From Nigrospora sphaerica (taxonomy: Eukaryota; Ascomycota; Sordariomycetes; Amphisphaeriales; Apiosporaceae), in contig JAGVVL010000021.1 of the NCBI GenBank assembly GCA_018287875.1, positions 124,001 to 188,000 on the forward strand: a stretch of DNA of 64,000 nucleotides, written 5' to 3'. Each line of letters begins with the position of its first letter. Within the stretch, counting starts at the first letter, position 1. This document shows, piece after piece, positions 33,388 to 43,246 of the stretch. The notes beneath the pieces were generated by a model, which did not search any database, was not told the DNA's origin, and saw only the letters and a list, made by a program, of their open reading frames with translations. A program made the position numbers and the translations under genes.

Positions 33388-33752
33388 AACGTGTCGCATG
33401 ATCCAATACAACGTAAGGAAGCAAGGACCAGTGCTGGACAGCCTCATGAACGACGAAACGATACGGGACGCAACATTTATAGCGATACAAGAACCACACG
33501 CGAGGAAGATTCAGGGACGGATCCTCACGACACCTATGGGGCACCAGGAATGGGTCAGAATGACCCCGACCCTATGCCGAGAGGGACGACGGGCCATCCG
33601 GAGCATGCTCTAAATCAACAAACATGTGGAGGTGGAGCAGGTCCCCATTTCCTCTCCCGATTTAACGGCAGCGATCATACGGCTCGCCGAGCGAACGATC
33701 CTGGTGGTGTCTGCCTATGTGCCGGTGGTGGAGGTTCAGGCGCTTAAAGACA
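33380..33752 (+). pseudogene. L4 ORF2 fragment: N-terminal endonuclease
   Basis: ATG 33380, then RMIQYNVRK and TFIAIQEPHARK, as in APE-type LINE endonucleases. A stop follows RSML at about 33611; the same frame then continues with endonuclease-like sequence (INKHVEVEQVPI, ILVVSAYVPVVEVQALKD) up to the LTR at 33753. The reverse transcriptase is absent from the window. Confidence 0.75.
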
Positions 33753-33927
33753 TGTCGCACTGAAGGGGGCCGTGGGAAGCGAAAGGTTCAAGGTTATCCA
33801 TTAGAAAGGACAAAAGAAAGGGCCAGACATGGCAGATTATATACTCGTAGCTGGGGATCGCTCCCCACATGATCCATAGGGCCTACTGTAGTTCACAGTA
33901 GCTCCTCACGTGACCTGATAGGCGAAA
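33753..33927 (-). repeat. older LTR, left part, split by the Copia insertion
   Basis: About 90% like the Copia LTR next to it. It ends in CGAAA, the 5-bp target site duplicated by the Copia insertion; its missing 25 bp are found at 41116-41140 after the second CGAAA. Together they make a 200-bp LTR of the same family. No matching target duplication flanks this older LTR. Confidence 0.85.
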
Positions 33928-34125
33928 TGTCGCACTGAAGGAGGCGTGGAAGCGAAAGGTTCAAGGTTATCCATTAGAAAGGACAAAAGAAAGTGCCAGA
34001 GATGGCAGACTATATACTCGTAGCTGGGGACCGCTCCCCACATGCTCCATAGGACCTACTGCAGGTACCAGTAGCTCCTCACGTGATCTCAGGGGCGAAA
34101 CTAGTGATAGCCTCATATTGCCACA
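33928..34125 (-). repeat. Copia 3' LTR
   Basis: 198 bp. On the element strand it is preceded by the polypurine tract and followed by the CGAAA target duplication. It differs from the 5' LTR by a single G in a run (GTGGA versus GTGGGA). Confidence 0.93.
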
Positions 34126-34134
34126 CACCCCCTC
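34126..34134 (-). promoter_or_regulatory. Copia polypurine tract
   Basis: Read on the minus strand, GAGGGGGTG lies directly before the 3' LTR start TGTGGC. This is the normal plus-strand primer position. The core GGGGGTG is identical to that of the miniature LTR element. Confidence 0.8.
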
Positions 34135-34600
34135 AGCGGACGTTCCATCGTTCGCTGACCCTCTGTTGGCCTCCTTTAGCTGCTTGTGCCGGTTCCCATG
34201 CGAGGGTTTAATTGTCCCTGCAGTTTTGGCTCGGTTAGTAGCTTGCCAGTCGTCCTGCAGAGCGTCAGTTGCGGTTCGATTGTCCTTAAGGTGAGGACAA
34301 TGGCCAGTCCTCCCAGGCGACATCATTATTCGAGATGCTATTGTTCGCGCTGGGTATTGAGCCTCAGAGGCTGCAGACAGCATTAATAGCTGGAGTCTGT
34401 CGCTGGCTGCGCCCGCGTTCCTGTTTCTTTTCTTATCCATCCCTAGATCGTCGTGCGTCTCCCCATCTGTTGTCTCGCCAGCTTCGTTGGCGACGGTGAT
34501 GCTGACTGTCGCTCGTGAAGCCTTCTCGCGTGCGCGCACACACACACATCCACCTCGCTGGTCGAGGTCTCTCCCATCCGACGCCATCACCACCACCACC

Positions 34601-35550
34601 ATGTCCGCCGGTCAGTATCTTCTCAGGACTTCTCCACAGCCGCCACTGACATCGTGTAGCTGTTTTGTCCTCTTCCGGTGGTCTGCCTCCTGGCGACGGC
34701 GGTGCAGGTAAGCCCCTGGCCGCGGCCATGAGAAGGAGCGCGTGGAGGTCCCCTCCAGCAGCGACGACGAGTCCGACTCGGAGATCGCGCGCGCCAGGGA
34801 GCTCCTGCGCCGTCACAACAAGAAGAAGCGTGCTGCCAAGGCTGCCGGCAAGCTCGACAAGCTCGCCGAGCGACGTTCCGAGGCCGCCCTGCGGCGCACC
34901 AAGGGGCTGCTCGCTTCACTCCGTGCGAGCAGTGCACGCTGTCGCTCCTGCGGGGCCCTCGTGGCCACTGCCATGGCACTGCTCTCGCAGGCAGCTCCCG
35001 GTGCTTTGATTGTGTACGCCATAATCACACGTATGTGGTCTCTCCTCTCAAGCTATAGACTTGGTGTTGACGTCTTCTGTAGCTGCAGAGAGCTCCCGGA
35101 GGCTGCGCGAGCTCCGGCTCGTCACCTCTTTCGGGCCTTTTGCGCCCTGCAGATCAGTACCGCCAAGTGAGTGCCTTGACTATTGTCGCTCTGGATCCGT
35201 GCTGACAAGTTATAGGCGCTGGTCGATAATCTTCGCGCCACCGTGCGCATGCTTCTGGAGATCGCCAACATGGGCGACCACCATTCGTTGTCCGGTGTCG
35301 CTTCTGCCGCCCCCGCTGACGCTCCTCCCCTTCCCCGGAGCCGGACACGCCGTCCGAGAGCACCCTTCGGGGCCGAAAGAAGATCAGCAAGAAGGGCAAG
35401 AAGGGAAAGGGCGTCGCTTCTGTCGACGTTGGCGCCGCCTCCGTCGCTCACGAGGAGGCACGGGAGGCTAGCGAGTCGCTGGCCGACATCCTGGCCGACC
35501 TGTCGGACCTCGTGAGCGACGAGGTCGAGGGCGGCGAGGAGGAGGAGTAG
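34601..35550 (+). CDS. antisense, apparently spliced accessory gene inside the Copia element
   Basis: Lies between the pol end and the 3' LTR on the opposite strand. ATG 34601 has a good fungal context (CCACCACCATGTCC). Probable introns: 34611-34659 (GTCAGT...CACTGAC...TAG), one ending at 35082 (donor GTATGT at 35031 or GTGTAC nearby) and 35167-35215 (GTGAGT...GCTGAC...TAG). The frame reads SSSDDESDSEIARARELLRR, then basic KKKRAAKAAGKLDKLAERR, later ALVDNLRATVRMLLEIANMG, KKISKKGKKGKG and the acidic end EVEGGEEEE. C4 runs at 34713-34716 and 35333-35336 each need one more base to keep the frame. I recognise no family; the charged termini suggest a nucleic-acid- or histone-associated protein, which is only inference. 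Antisense orientation would keep its introns through retrotransposition. Confidence 0.55.
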
Positions 35551-35696
35551 AGGTGTAAGGCCTGTGGGGCGAAAGCCCGGATATCTTTTATTGTTTCGCC
35601 CGTCAGGGCTGATACCCAGTGTTGCTTTGCACGTTTTGCCCGCCGCTGGTCGGTCAGGGGGTGTCCCAGCTGGCTGGGCCCCGGAATTGAACCGTC

Positions 35697-38600
35697 TTAA
35701 CTTCTAACAGCCTTCTCCTGCTTCTCCGTTACCTGTCGTATGTCTTGTAGGTTAAGAAGGGTCCTGAAGTGCTCAAACTTTGCCCTGCTTAGGTTCTTTG
35801 TCAATCCGTCGGCTGGCATGTCCTTTGTGGCAAGATACGTCAGTTGGAACGCTCCTCGAGCGTATTCCTGGCGCAGCCATAGGTTGTGGATGTCCACATG
35901 GCGTAGCTTGGTAGATATCCTTTCGCTGCTACCGATCACGAGGCGAATCGTCTGCTGGTTATCGCAGGCTATGCTGAACGGAGTGTCCAAGACCAATTGG
36001 ATATCTCTGAAAAGGCGCTTCAGGGCTACCGTTTCCTTTGCTGCCTCACTGAGGGCCAGTAACTCGGCTTCAGTGGTAGAGGTGGTCACCGTAGCTTGTC
36101 GGCTTGCTTTCCAAACGACTGGTCCTCCGAATAGCTGGATGAGGTATCCCTGAGACGACTTCCTGGTGTCTAGATCGTCTGCGAAGGATGCGTCCGTCGA
36201 AATCGCTATGGCTTGAGGAGCCGTCTGGTGTATCAATGGCTTCCCGTAGCGTATGGACACGAATCTCGTGCTATAGGCGTAGCGAATACACCAATCTGCC
36301 GCGTCTAAATGGTCTTGAGAGGGATTCGTCAGATGTCGAGATAGCTGCGAGGCTGCGTATGCCAAGTCCGGTCTGACCATAATAGCGCTGTAGAGGATGC
36401 TTCCGACGCGCTCCTGAAAAGCCTGAATCCTGTGCTTCGGAGCCACCCCCGAGTGCGTCTTGAGTGGCATCTGCGGAAGCGGCGTCGCTGGGGTTCTCCC
36501 TTGGTGAAGATTGAAGCGTTTGGCGACCTTCTCGAGATAGGCGTCGTGGCATAGCCAAAGGAGACCGTCTTGTAGCTCGCGAACGACCCTAACACCAAGG
36601 TAGTAGTTGACTTCGCCTTGGTCCTTCAGCTCATACGCTCTTTTCAGCGCTTCAATGAGTCTTAGGGCTTCGTCTCGCTTGTCAGGCCTGTTACAGACGA
36701 GAAAGTCATCCACGTAGAACACCACAAGGATGGTGCGCTCCTTATTGTGGTATAGGCATGGTTCCTCTGGAGAGGACCGAAGCCCGAGCTTCTCGAGGGT
36801 GCTTGAGAAGTCCCTGAACCATAGAAGAGGCGATTCTCGTAGCCCGTAAAGAGCCCTGAGAAGACGTAGGACGTAGCCCTCTCTCTCGTAGCCTGGTGGA
36901 TACTCCACGTAGATAGGCTCCGCGTCCTTGCTGAAAAGTGCGTTGAGAAAGGCGTTAACCACATCGAACTGTCGTACCTCATATCCGAAGCGCGCCACGA
37001 TAGCCATCATGATCCTGAACGACCTGGCAGCTAGAGTAGCTGCGTAGGTGCTCTCAAGAGTGTTGACCATCTGCTTGTCGCCTCTAACGACGATCCTTGC
37101 CTTACATCGCAGGTGAACGTTATTCTCGTCATACTTGTCGGTGAAAACCCACTTTAAGGGCAGTGTGAAGAGGCCTGGCGTGCGACGTGCTGGTTTCCAG
37201 ATCCCCATCTCGTCTGCCTTCTTGATCTCGAGCTTCGTAGCGTTCCTGAAGTCCTCTCCCTGGGATGAGTAGCTAATTCACGCCAGGAGCGTGGTGGTGA
37301 AGATAGAGTTCTCCTTCTTCTTTGGAATCGCTCTCTGTTGCTCTTGATGACCGACACGCCGTAAAGATGCGCGCGTGAACAGTCCTGTGGAGAGAGTCCC
37401 CGTTCTGGAGGACATCTTTCCCTGTGAGGAACGTCCCGAGGAGCGCATTGAGGTGATTAGTCTCCTGCACTTGTATCTCCTCGGGGGTGTATTGGACCGC
37501 TAGGAATGAGTTCTGCGTCCCGTCCTCCTAATCCTGACTCTCCCGCTCCTCCTCAGTACTGTATCTGCTGAGGGGGTTGGCCGTGCGCGAGGTCTGCGGA
37601 CTCTCTGAGGCTGTTCCCTCTGAGGTCCCTCTGACTCTGGTAGAGCCACTGTGATCGAATCGAGGATCCGATCCTGGTCTGGTGTAGCCCTTGAGGGCGC
37701 TTCGTCAGCTATTCCCTGGCTTACACCTCCACTAGTCGCAGTTGATGGGACTTGTGGATCGCTGGCACCCTCTCCTGTAGTCCCAGGTCCTGGTGTGGAC
37801 TCAGGTGTGAGGGGTGCAGCATGCGCATTCAGTCCGCCAGGCTCATGAGCACCTGACGAGCCTTCAGGAGCGACATCCACCCCCGAGTTCTTGTCGACTG
37901 GTCCCTCGGGAGCGTTGCCTTCCCCTAAGTTCCCAAGGTGAGCTTCTTGGGAGCTTTCAGGACGCAATGCTGTACCGACAATGTCATCTAGCTCCTCGAG
38001 CCTGTTCCAGAGCTGCAGTGTTTCATTTGTGAAGCCTGTCTCGCTCAAAGGGATGTCTCCTGGCTCAACCTGTAGGTACTCTAGCGCCTCAGGGTCCAGC
38101 CGTTCTGACTCTCCTCCCTTATAGAACTGCGTTTCGTCGAATGTGACGTCTCGCGTCTGAATGACCTTGCCGTGCTTTGGCAACCAGATTCTGTAGATAT
38201 TGCTAGCGGCATAGCCTACCAGATATCCTATCTGTGCCCTGTTTTGAACCTTGAACGCTCTGCGGTCTGCCCCAGCGGCGCGTCTTTGGTGAAGGGCGAA
38301 AGCCTTGCATCCGAAGACGTATATACCGCTCCAGTCCGGTCGGAGGTCTGCCTGAGCCTCTCGCAGCTCCTGAGGGCTGTAGTGCGTCTGATTGAGAGAG
38401 AACCATTCGTCTAGCACCTCATTAGGGCTTCGGAAGCGCTGCGACTGAGCTGGGCTCATGTTGATGAGCTTCGTCGCAGCGGTGGTTGACTCTGGCCATA
38501 GCACCTCAGGGAGGCTGGCATGCGATAGCATTTTCAGGGATCGAACAATTATCTCCTGACCAGCTCTCTCAGGGCCTCCGTTCGGCTCGTGTGTGTATGG

Positions 38601-39700
38601 GGGTGAGGTCTGAATCTCTATCCCTTCAGAATCTGCCCAGCGCTCGTATTCGGTCATGCCGTTGATCGCTATCACGCCCTTCTCCCCGTCGTGCTTTAGA
38701 ACACAGAGGTGAAGGTTGTAGCGTCTCAGGACATGCCTCTCGAAGCTTCTGATGATCTTGAATAGCTGGGTATGGCTCTTCGAGGGCGTCGGAAAGGACC
38801 AAAGCTTGCCGCTGTAGTCGTCCTTCAGTACCAGTAGCCACTGGGAACCGTCGTATCCTCTGGGAAAATCGAACAAGTCCCAGAGGACCTTAAAGAACGG
38901 TCTTGAGGCTCTTTCCGTAGGCCGTCGACTGACAACCTTACTGTCATGCGCCAGTCTGCAGACCTCACAGGTCCCCATGGGTTCACCCGCGATACCAACG
39001 TTCTTGCTTCGTTCTGGAAGCATCCTCAGAGCCGTCACACCAAGATGTCCAGTCCTGGCGTGCCACATAGCCTCTGAGTCCTTTCTCACTGCCGGTTTCT
39101 TAACCTGCACATAGCCCGTAGGGGCTCTTCTCACGACTGCAAACGATCGAATCGTTCCTGGCTGTGCTGAGGGGGTTGTGGAGCGATAGAGTAGGAGGAA
39201 TAAAGGGGCTTGTATTCCATGAAGACTAGGTTGCCTATTCTTTGTAACTGCCGCACCACAGCACTGTTCGTGAGCGAACCGACCCTCAGTGTGCAGTCCT
39301 TGCCGCAGTACCAGACACTTGCGTCGCATAGCAGGGACTCCGAGATGATATTGGTGTGGAAACCCTCGACCAAGTCCACGTTGCGTAGCGTGAGGTCCAG
39401 CTTGACACCACCAACACCAAGGAGTGCCCCTTAATGACGCGTGTGCCGGTGCCTGTGATGCTAAAGGCCGAAGACCCGGCCTCCACCACCCTCCCAGGAG
39501 GTGCCGGAACGAAGGATCCCTCCTGAAGCATGGAGATGTCGTTCACAATGTGAGATGACCCGCAACTGTCGACGACCGTGGATTGCGATAGCGTGTGAGG
39601 GCCCGTAAGCGACGCTACTGCCAGGTTGATGTGCGTATCCATCTGGAATAGCCTTGGATTGATGCCAACAGCTGAGACGTGACTCGTGAGTCCAGCCGAG
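35697..39700 (-). CDS. Copia pol: protease, integrase, reverse transcriptase, RNase H
   Basis: Protease with VVDSCGSSHIVND (about 39560). Integrase (37500-39329) has the zinc-binding HARTGHLG...CEVC part, the core carboxylates in DLFDFPRGYDG, LKHDGEKGV and PNGGPERAGQE, and the YVFGCKAFALHQ segment typical of Copia. Reverse transcriptase and RNase H (35697-37208) show KARIVVRGDKQ, QFDVVNAFLNA, the catalytic FYVDDFLV, STDASFADD, TSTTEAELLAL and KLRHVDIHNLW. The integrase-before-polymerase order is the mark of Copia. The frame breaks at C4 39427-39430 (one more base restores it) and in the linker around 37210-37500. Confidence 0.88.
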
Positions 39701-39814
39701 GAGTTGTTGGTCCATCCTAGCTTGTCGAGCTCATTTCTGAGCGACTTCCACTTGTTGTCCTTCAGGCGCTCGAGGATCTTCCTGACCTCCGACTGTGGAA
39801 TTGGGTTGAAGGCC

Positions 39815-40752
39815 CTACCGTCTCTGAGGGGCCTGCAGAGCCCTGACGGCGTATTCCAGTCTTCTGCAATCTGTGGGCCTCCACTTATGAGGCCATCTTA
39901 GATTGCAAGGGCACTTTGACTTTCCGCTAGCTGACGAGGAGTCTTGGTCTGCGATGCCGGTTCCGCCTAGCGTTGCGAACGATCGTTGTTTAGCTCCTGG
40001 TAGCGTCCCAGAACTGACTTGCTCCATGAAGATGGCGCTCAGCTCGATTAGCTTCAGGGGCTCCTTGCCAGTGACTTCATCTGCAACGAAGTCGTCTAGT
40101 CGGTTCTGGGCCCACTGGGGAGCGAGTCGCTCCCCGATGGCCTTGAGGAATGTTTTGGCGGCCAGGTTGCCCTCCACCTCTGGTATCTTGTGGTTCTTGG
40201 CCAGCGCATAGGCGGCTGTGAACTCCTGATGCCATGCTTCTGGAGCGACACCGCCTTTTGAAGCGCTTGCCAGGACCGCTTGGTAGCGTTCGCGAACAGC
40301 TGTCTTGATAGAGGTGTCCGAGGGCTCGTACTGTTTCTTTAGCTCCTTGAGGACGTTCTGGAGCGACTTCTTCGTGTCTGGGCTTTCATCGATACGGCTG
40401 TGAGCAGCCCAGAGATACTCCTTCCTGACAGTGTTCTTGACCCACTGACTGAGAGCGATGTAGTGCTGTTGGAGAGCGTTCCAGTCGTTGATCATGGCGG
40501 AGTACGTCCTTAGTTCGCGTGCGTACGTGCGATCTGCAGCGTCAAGAGCTTTCGTGTCGTTCGTCTCGCTCTCTGGAGGGGCTCTGTAGATAGGCATCTC
40601 AGGGGGTTCAGGAGGTATTCAGAGGTTGAGGCTTCAGGATCGATGTATGTCCAGATGCGTCGCTCCTCAGCGGCCATGCGAAGCTCATTGTACCATTCAG
40701 GCCAGTCGTATCTTGTGACAAGAGCGACCCGTTGGATCCTAAAGTCGGCCAT
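39815..40752 (-). CDS. Copia gag
   Basis: ATG 40752, about 150 bp after the primer site. N-terminal MADFRIQRVALVTRYDWPEW resembles the start of fungal Copia capsid proteins. The capsid-like part contains LWAAHSRIDES, LKELKKQYEPSD and WHQEFTAAYALA. The end holds one knuckle-like motif, CPCNLRWPHKWRPTDC, with a CxC spacing instead of the usual CxxC. The frame breaks at G5 40602-40606; one more base joins EYLLNP to PEMPIYRAPP. Confidence 0.8.
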
Positions 40753-40889
40753 GGTGGACGTAGCTTGCCAGGCTGGCTGGACTGCTTTAGGGGATTTGAA
40801 AAGAGTTGGACAGTGAGAAAGGGGGTATAAGGTGATTTCCACGCTCTTCAGGCGTCCTGCGCAGCGTCTCTATTGTGAAGTAGAGGTAT

Positions 40890-40911
40890 GCATGCAAGCC
40901 GGGCTCATAAC
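40890..40911 (-). promoter_or_regulatory. Copia primer-binding site (initiator tRNA-Met half-tRNA type)
   Basis: On the minus strand the bases just inside the 5' LTR read GTTATGAGCCCGGCTTGC. The first 11 are the reverse complement of GGGCTCATAAC, the anticodon arm of fungal initiator tRNA-Met. An internal (half-tRNA) primer site is established for Drosophila copia and yeast Ty5. Confidence 0.8.
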
Positions 40912-41110
40912 TGTCGCACTGAAGGAGGCGTGGGAAGCGAAAGGTTCAAGGTTATCCATTAGAAAGGACAAAAGAAAGTGCCAGAGATGGCAGACTATAT
41001 ACTCGTAGCTGGGGACCGCTCCCCACATGCTCCATAGGACCTACTGCAGGTACCAGTAGCTCCTCACGTGATCTCAGGGGCGAAACTAGTGATAGCCTCA
41101 TATTGCCACA
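40912..41110 (-). repeat. Copia 5' LTR
   Basis: 199 bp; begins TGTGGCAATATGAGG on the element strand and ends GTGCGACA. It would contain the element promoter, which I could not pinpoint. Confidence 0.93.
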
Positions 41111-41115
41111 CGAAA

Positions 41116-41140
41116 CTAGTGATAGCCTCATATTGCCACC
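41116..41140 (-). repeat. older LTR, right part
   Basis: 25 bp matching the outer end of the LTR (CTAGTGATAGCCTCATATTG and CCAC), directly after the second CGAAA. It completes the older LTR begun at 33753. It is followed at once by T-rich sequence and the 3' region of the laccase. Confidence 0.8.
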
Positions 41141-41241
41141 TTTTTTATTTACAGGTGAAGCTGTTGGTGATTTGCAGGATGGCGATTCTTTGTTGGAGGC
41201 CTAAGTCTGGGTTGGCCCCAGTGGCGGGTGTTGAACTAACC

Positions 41242-43246
41242 CTATATTCCGGAGTCCTCCTGCTGGAGAGCCACAGCTTCTTGATGCGCCTTCCACGCGT
41301 CACAATTACCCTCCAGAGCTTGGGTGTCGATGAGGTCCACCATGTCCTCTCGCCGCTCCACAAATTGCAAGCCGAAACCCTCGGTGGTGTGCCAGCCGAT
41401 GTGGCAATGCATGAGCCAGGTGCCGGGGTTGTCGGTCTGGAAGGCGAGGACCAGGTAGCCGGCGCCGTTAAGGACGGCCGTGTCGCGTCGAGGCGGGTTC
41501 TGCAGGTTCAGCTCAACGCGGTTGCTGTCGTAGGCGCCCCAGCCCTGGGCAATGACAAAGAAGTCGTGGCCGTGCAGGTGGATTGGGTGCGAAACAGCCA
41601 AGTCCGTGTCGATGGCCAGGTAGACCCACTCCTCGCGACCGACCTCCAGCACTGCGTTCGACATCGCGAAGGCCGCCGTCTCATTTCGCGACACCTGCAG
41701 GAGTGTTGGGTTGCTCCACTCCACGAGCATTGTCGTCGAGTTCAAGAACCACCGGAACAGACTGTTCTCGTTGATGCCCGCCGACGCCGTCTCCGTGTTG
41801 GTCCAAGTCGCGCCGCCAACCGTCATACTGTGGTGCGGAACTAATAACCAAGCTTCCATATCCTCGCAACTATCGATGAAGTCCTGCCCGGTAGTGTTCG
41901 GGATGTCAACGGAGCCTGTGTAGGAGATGATGCCTGGAGGAGGGTGTATTAGCAGACCGCAGATGTGGAGGAGTAATAGATCCCTGGGGTTGCTCGTAAC
42001 TCACCAAGGACGTTGTCGGCGTTGTCATTGTCACTGCAGGCGGACTGCGGATACGCCCGAAGCCAAAAGTTGTCGGCAACCGAAGCCTGATCAGCCGCCA
42101 CAATAACATCGTATCGTTGGCCTATCACCACTGTTAACTCTGAGCCAGACCGCCTTTAGGGTAATAAGACTCGTACCCATGCCAATGCTAATGACGTCGG
42201 CCGTAAATGGCGTTACTGGAACGAAGTCGGCAGCGATCACAGTCATGGTGTGGTTATCAATGGTGAACTTGAAGTGCGTGTCGATAGCCGAGTTGACCAG
42301 GCGGAGCCGATACGAAGTTCCCGCCTTCCATGTCGTGTTCCACCGGTGGCCCATCTCGTCATGGAAACCGTAGACGTTTGTACCGTTAATGAGGCCGTTG
42401 TCGAGCGTGGGAGGACCGCTGAGTTGCGCATCGTAGTACAGCGCGTCAGCAGTCTGGTGCGTCCAGTCACTAAGGATCATGACGCCCATATCCTCGTCGT
42501 AGTTTGCTGTTGCTGGGCCGTTGATCACGATGCCGCCATACACGCCCTGCCATGCCTGCAGAGCAAAGTGTGAATGCCACCAAGACGATCCGTACTGGAG
42601 CGCTCGCCAGGTATATGTGATAGAAGACCCGGGCGGTGTAGGACACTGTGTTACAGACACGACACCATCGTTTTGGTTGGTGAAATTCTGTCGGACTCCA
42701 TGGAAGTGAATACTGGTGCCGTTTGTACTTGTTAGGGAATTGGTGACGTGGACCACCACTGTATCGCCTATTAAACGAGTTAGGCATGTCCAATCTTACA
42801 CTGCACACGCAAAACACGAGCCAAAGGGATAAAGCGAATGTAGCTCAATGTTCAAATAAGTGTGAAAACAGCGCGACGAGGGCGTGGTAACCAGTGAGCT
42901 CAAAGGAGCAGCTGTGGTTTTGGTAAGTTGTGCTCACCCCAGTCAGCAAAGATGGTTGGCCCAGGGATCTCCCCATTTACAGCCATCGCCAGCCTTTTGA
43001 ACCCATCGAGAGAAACGGTGATGTCGGTCAGCTCGAAATGGTACTCTCGAACTACCCCGGTATCAGGGGCTGTTGTGGTGTAGTCTGTGTCGATGCTGTA
43101 GTCACACCATTCTGAGCGAGTGGACGGCGTGTTCCCTACACATGCTTGACGTGAGGCGAGAAAGTGAGGGGTATCTTGAGAAGAGGGGATTGCAAAGGCA
43201 CGGTCGCCAGCGACAGAAATGAAATAACCCACGCAAAGCGGTTCAT
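41242..43246 (-). CDS. asco-laccase (multicopper oxidase), four exons
   Basis: Secreted blue copper enzyme that oxidises phenols with reduction of O2 to water (pigment, lignin or defence-phenol metabolism). ATG 43246 opens a signal peptide (MNRFAWVISFLSLATVPL). All four copper signatures are present: SIHFHGVRQ, SSWWHSHFALQ, HPIHLHGHDF and HCHIGWHTTEGF. The protein ends exactly in DSGI, the C-terminal plug tetrapeptide type of ascomycete laccases. Exons: 43246-42938, 42767-42177, 42130-42005, 41933-41242; introns of 170, 46 and 71 nt with GT...AG ends and a CTAAC or CTAAT branch site. The exons total 1718 nt; one extra base in G4 43185-43188 joins the signal peptide to the mature frame and gives 572 residues, normal for the family. 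The stop is only about 100 bp from the LTR. Confidence 0.92.

Larger units (their letters stand above)
32000..33752 (+). mobile_element. LINE L4, 5' half of a different Tad-like element
   Basis: Only the 5' part is present: ORF1 and the start of the ORF2 endonuclease. It stops at 33752, where an LTR begins. The protein sequences are clearly distinct from L1-L3, so this is another family. Having a 5' half without a 3' half is the reverse of normal LINE truncation and points to a later break or recombination. The left limit is approximate. Confidence 0.75.
33928..41110 (-). mobile_element. Copia LTR retrotransposon, 7.18 kb, young, nested in an older LTR
   Basis: Minus-strand element with a 199-bp 5' LTR (40912-41110) and a 198-bp 3' LTR (33928-34125), identical except for one G in a run, so insertion is recent. 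LTR ends on the element strand are TGTGGCAATATGAGG and GTGCGACA. It has a primer site next to the 5' LTR, a polypurine tract before the 3' LTR, and the target duplication CGAAA at 33923-33927 and 41111-41115. Order: gag, protease, integrase, reverse transcriptase, RNase H (Copia type). Then comes a 1.57-kb segment carrying an antisense gene, an unusual addition. Frame breaks occur at short G/C runs. Confidence 0.93.

Noticed and set aside
33967..34602. 211-codon minus-strand ORF at the 3' end of the Copia element
   Set aside because: It runs into the LTR, has no motif and lies opposite the upstream region of the better supported antisense gene.
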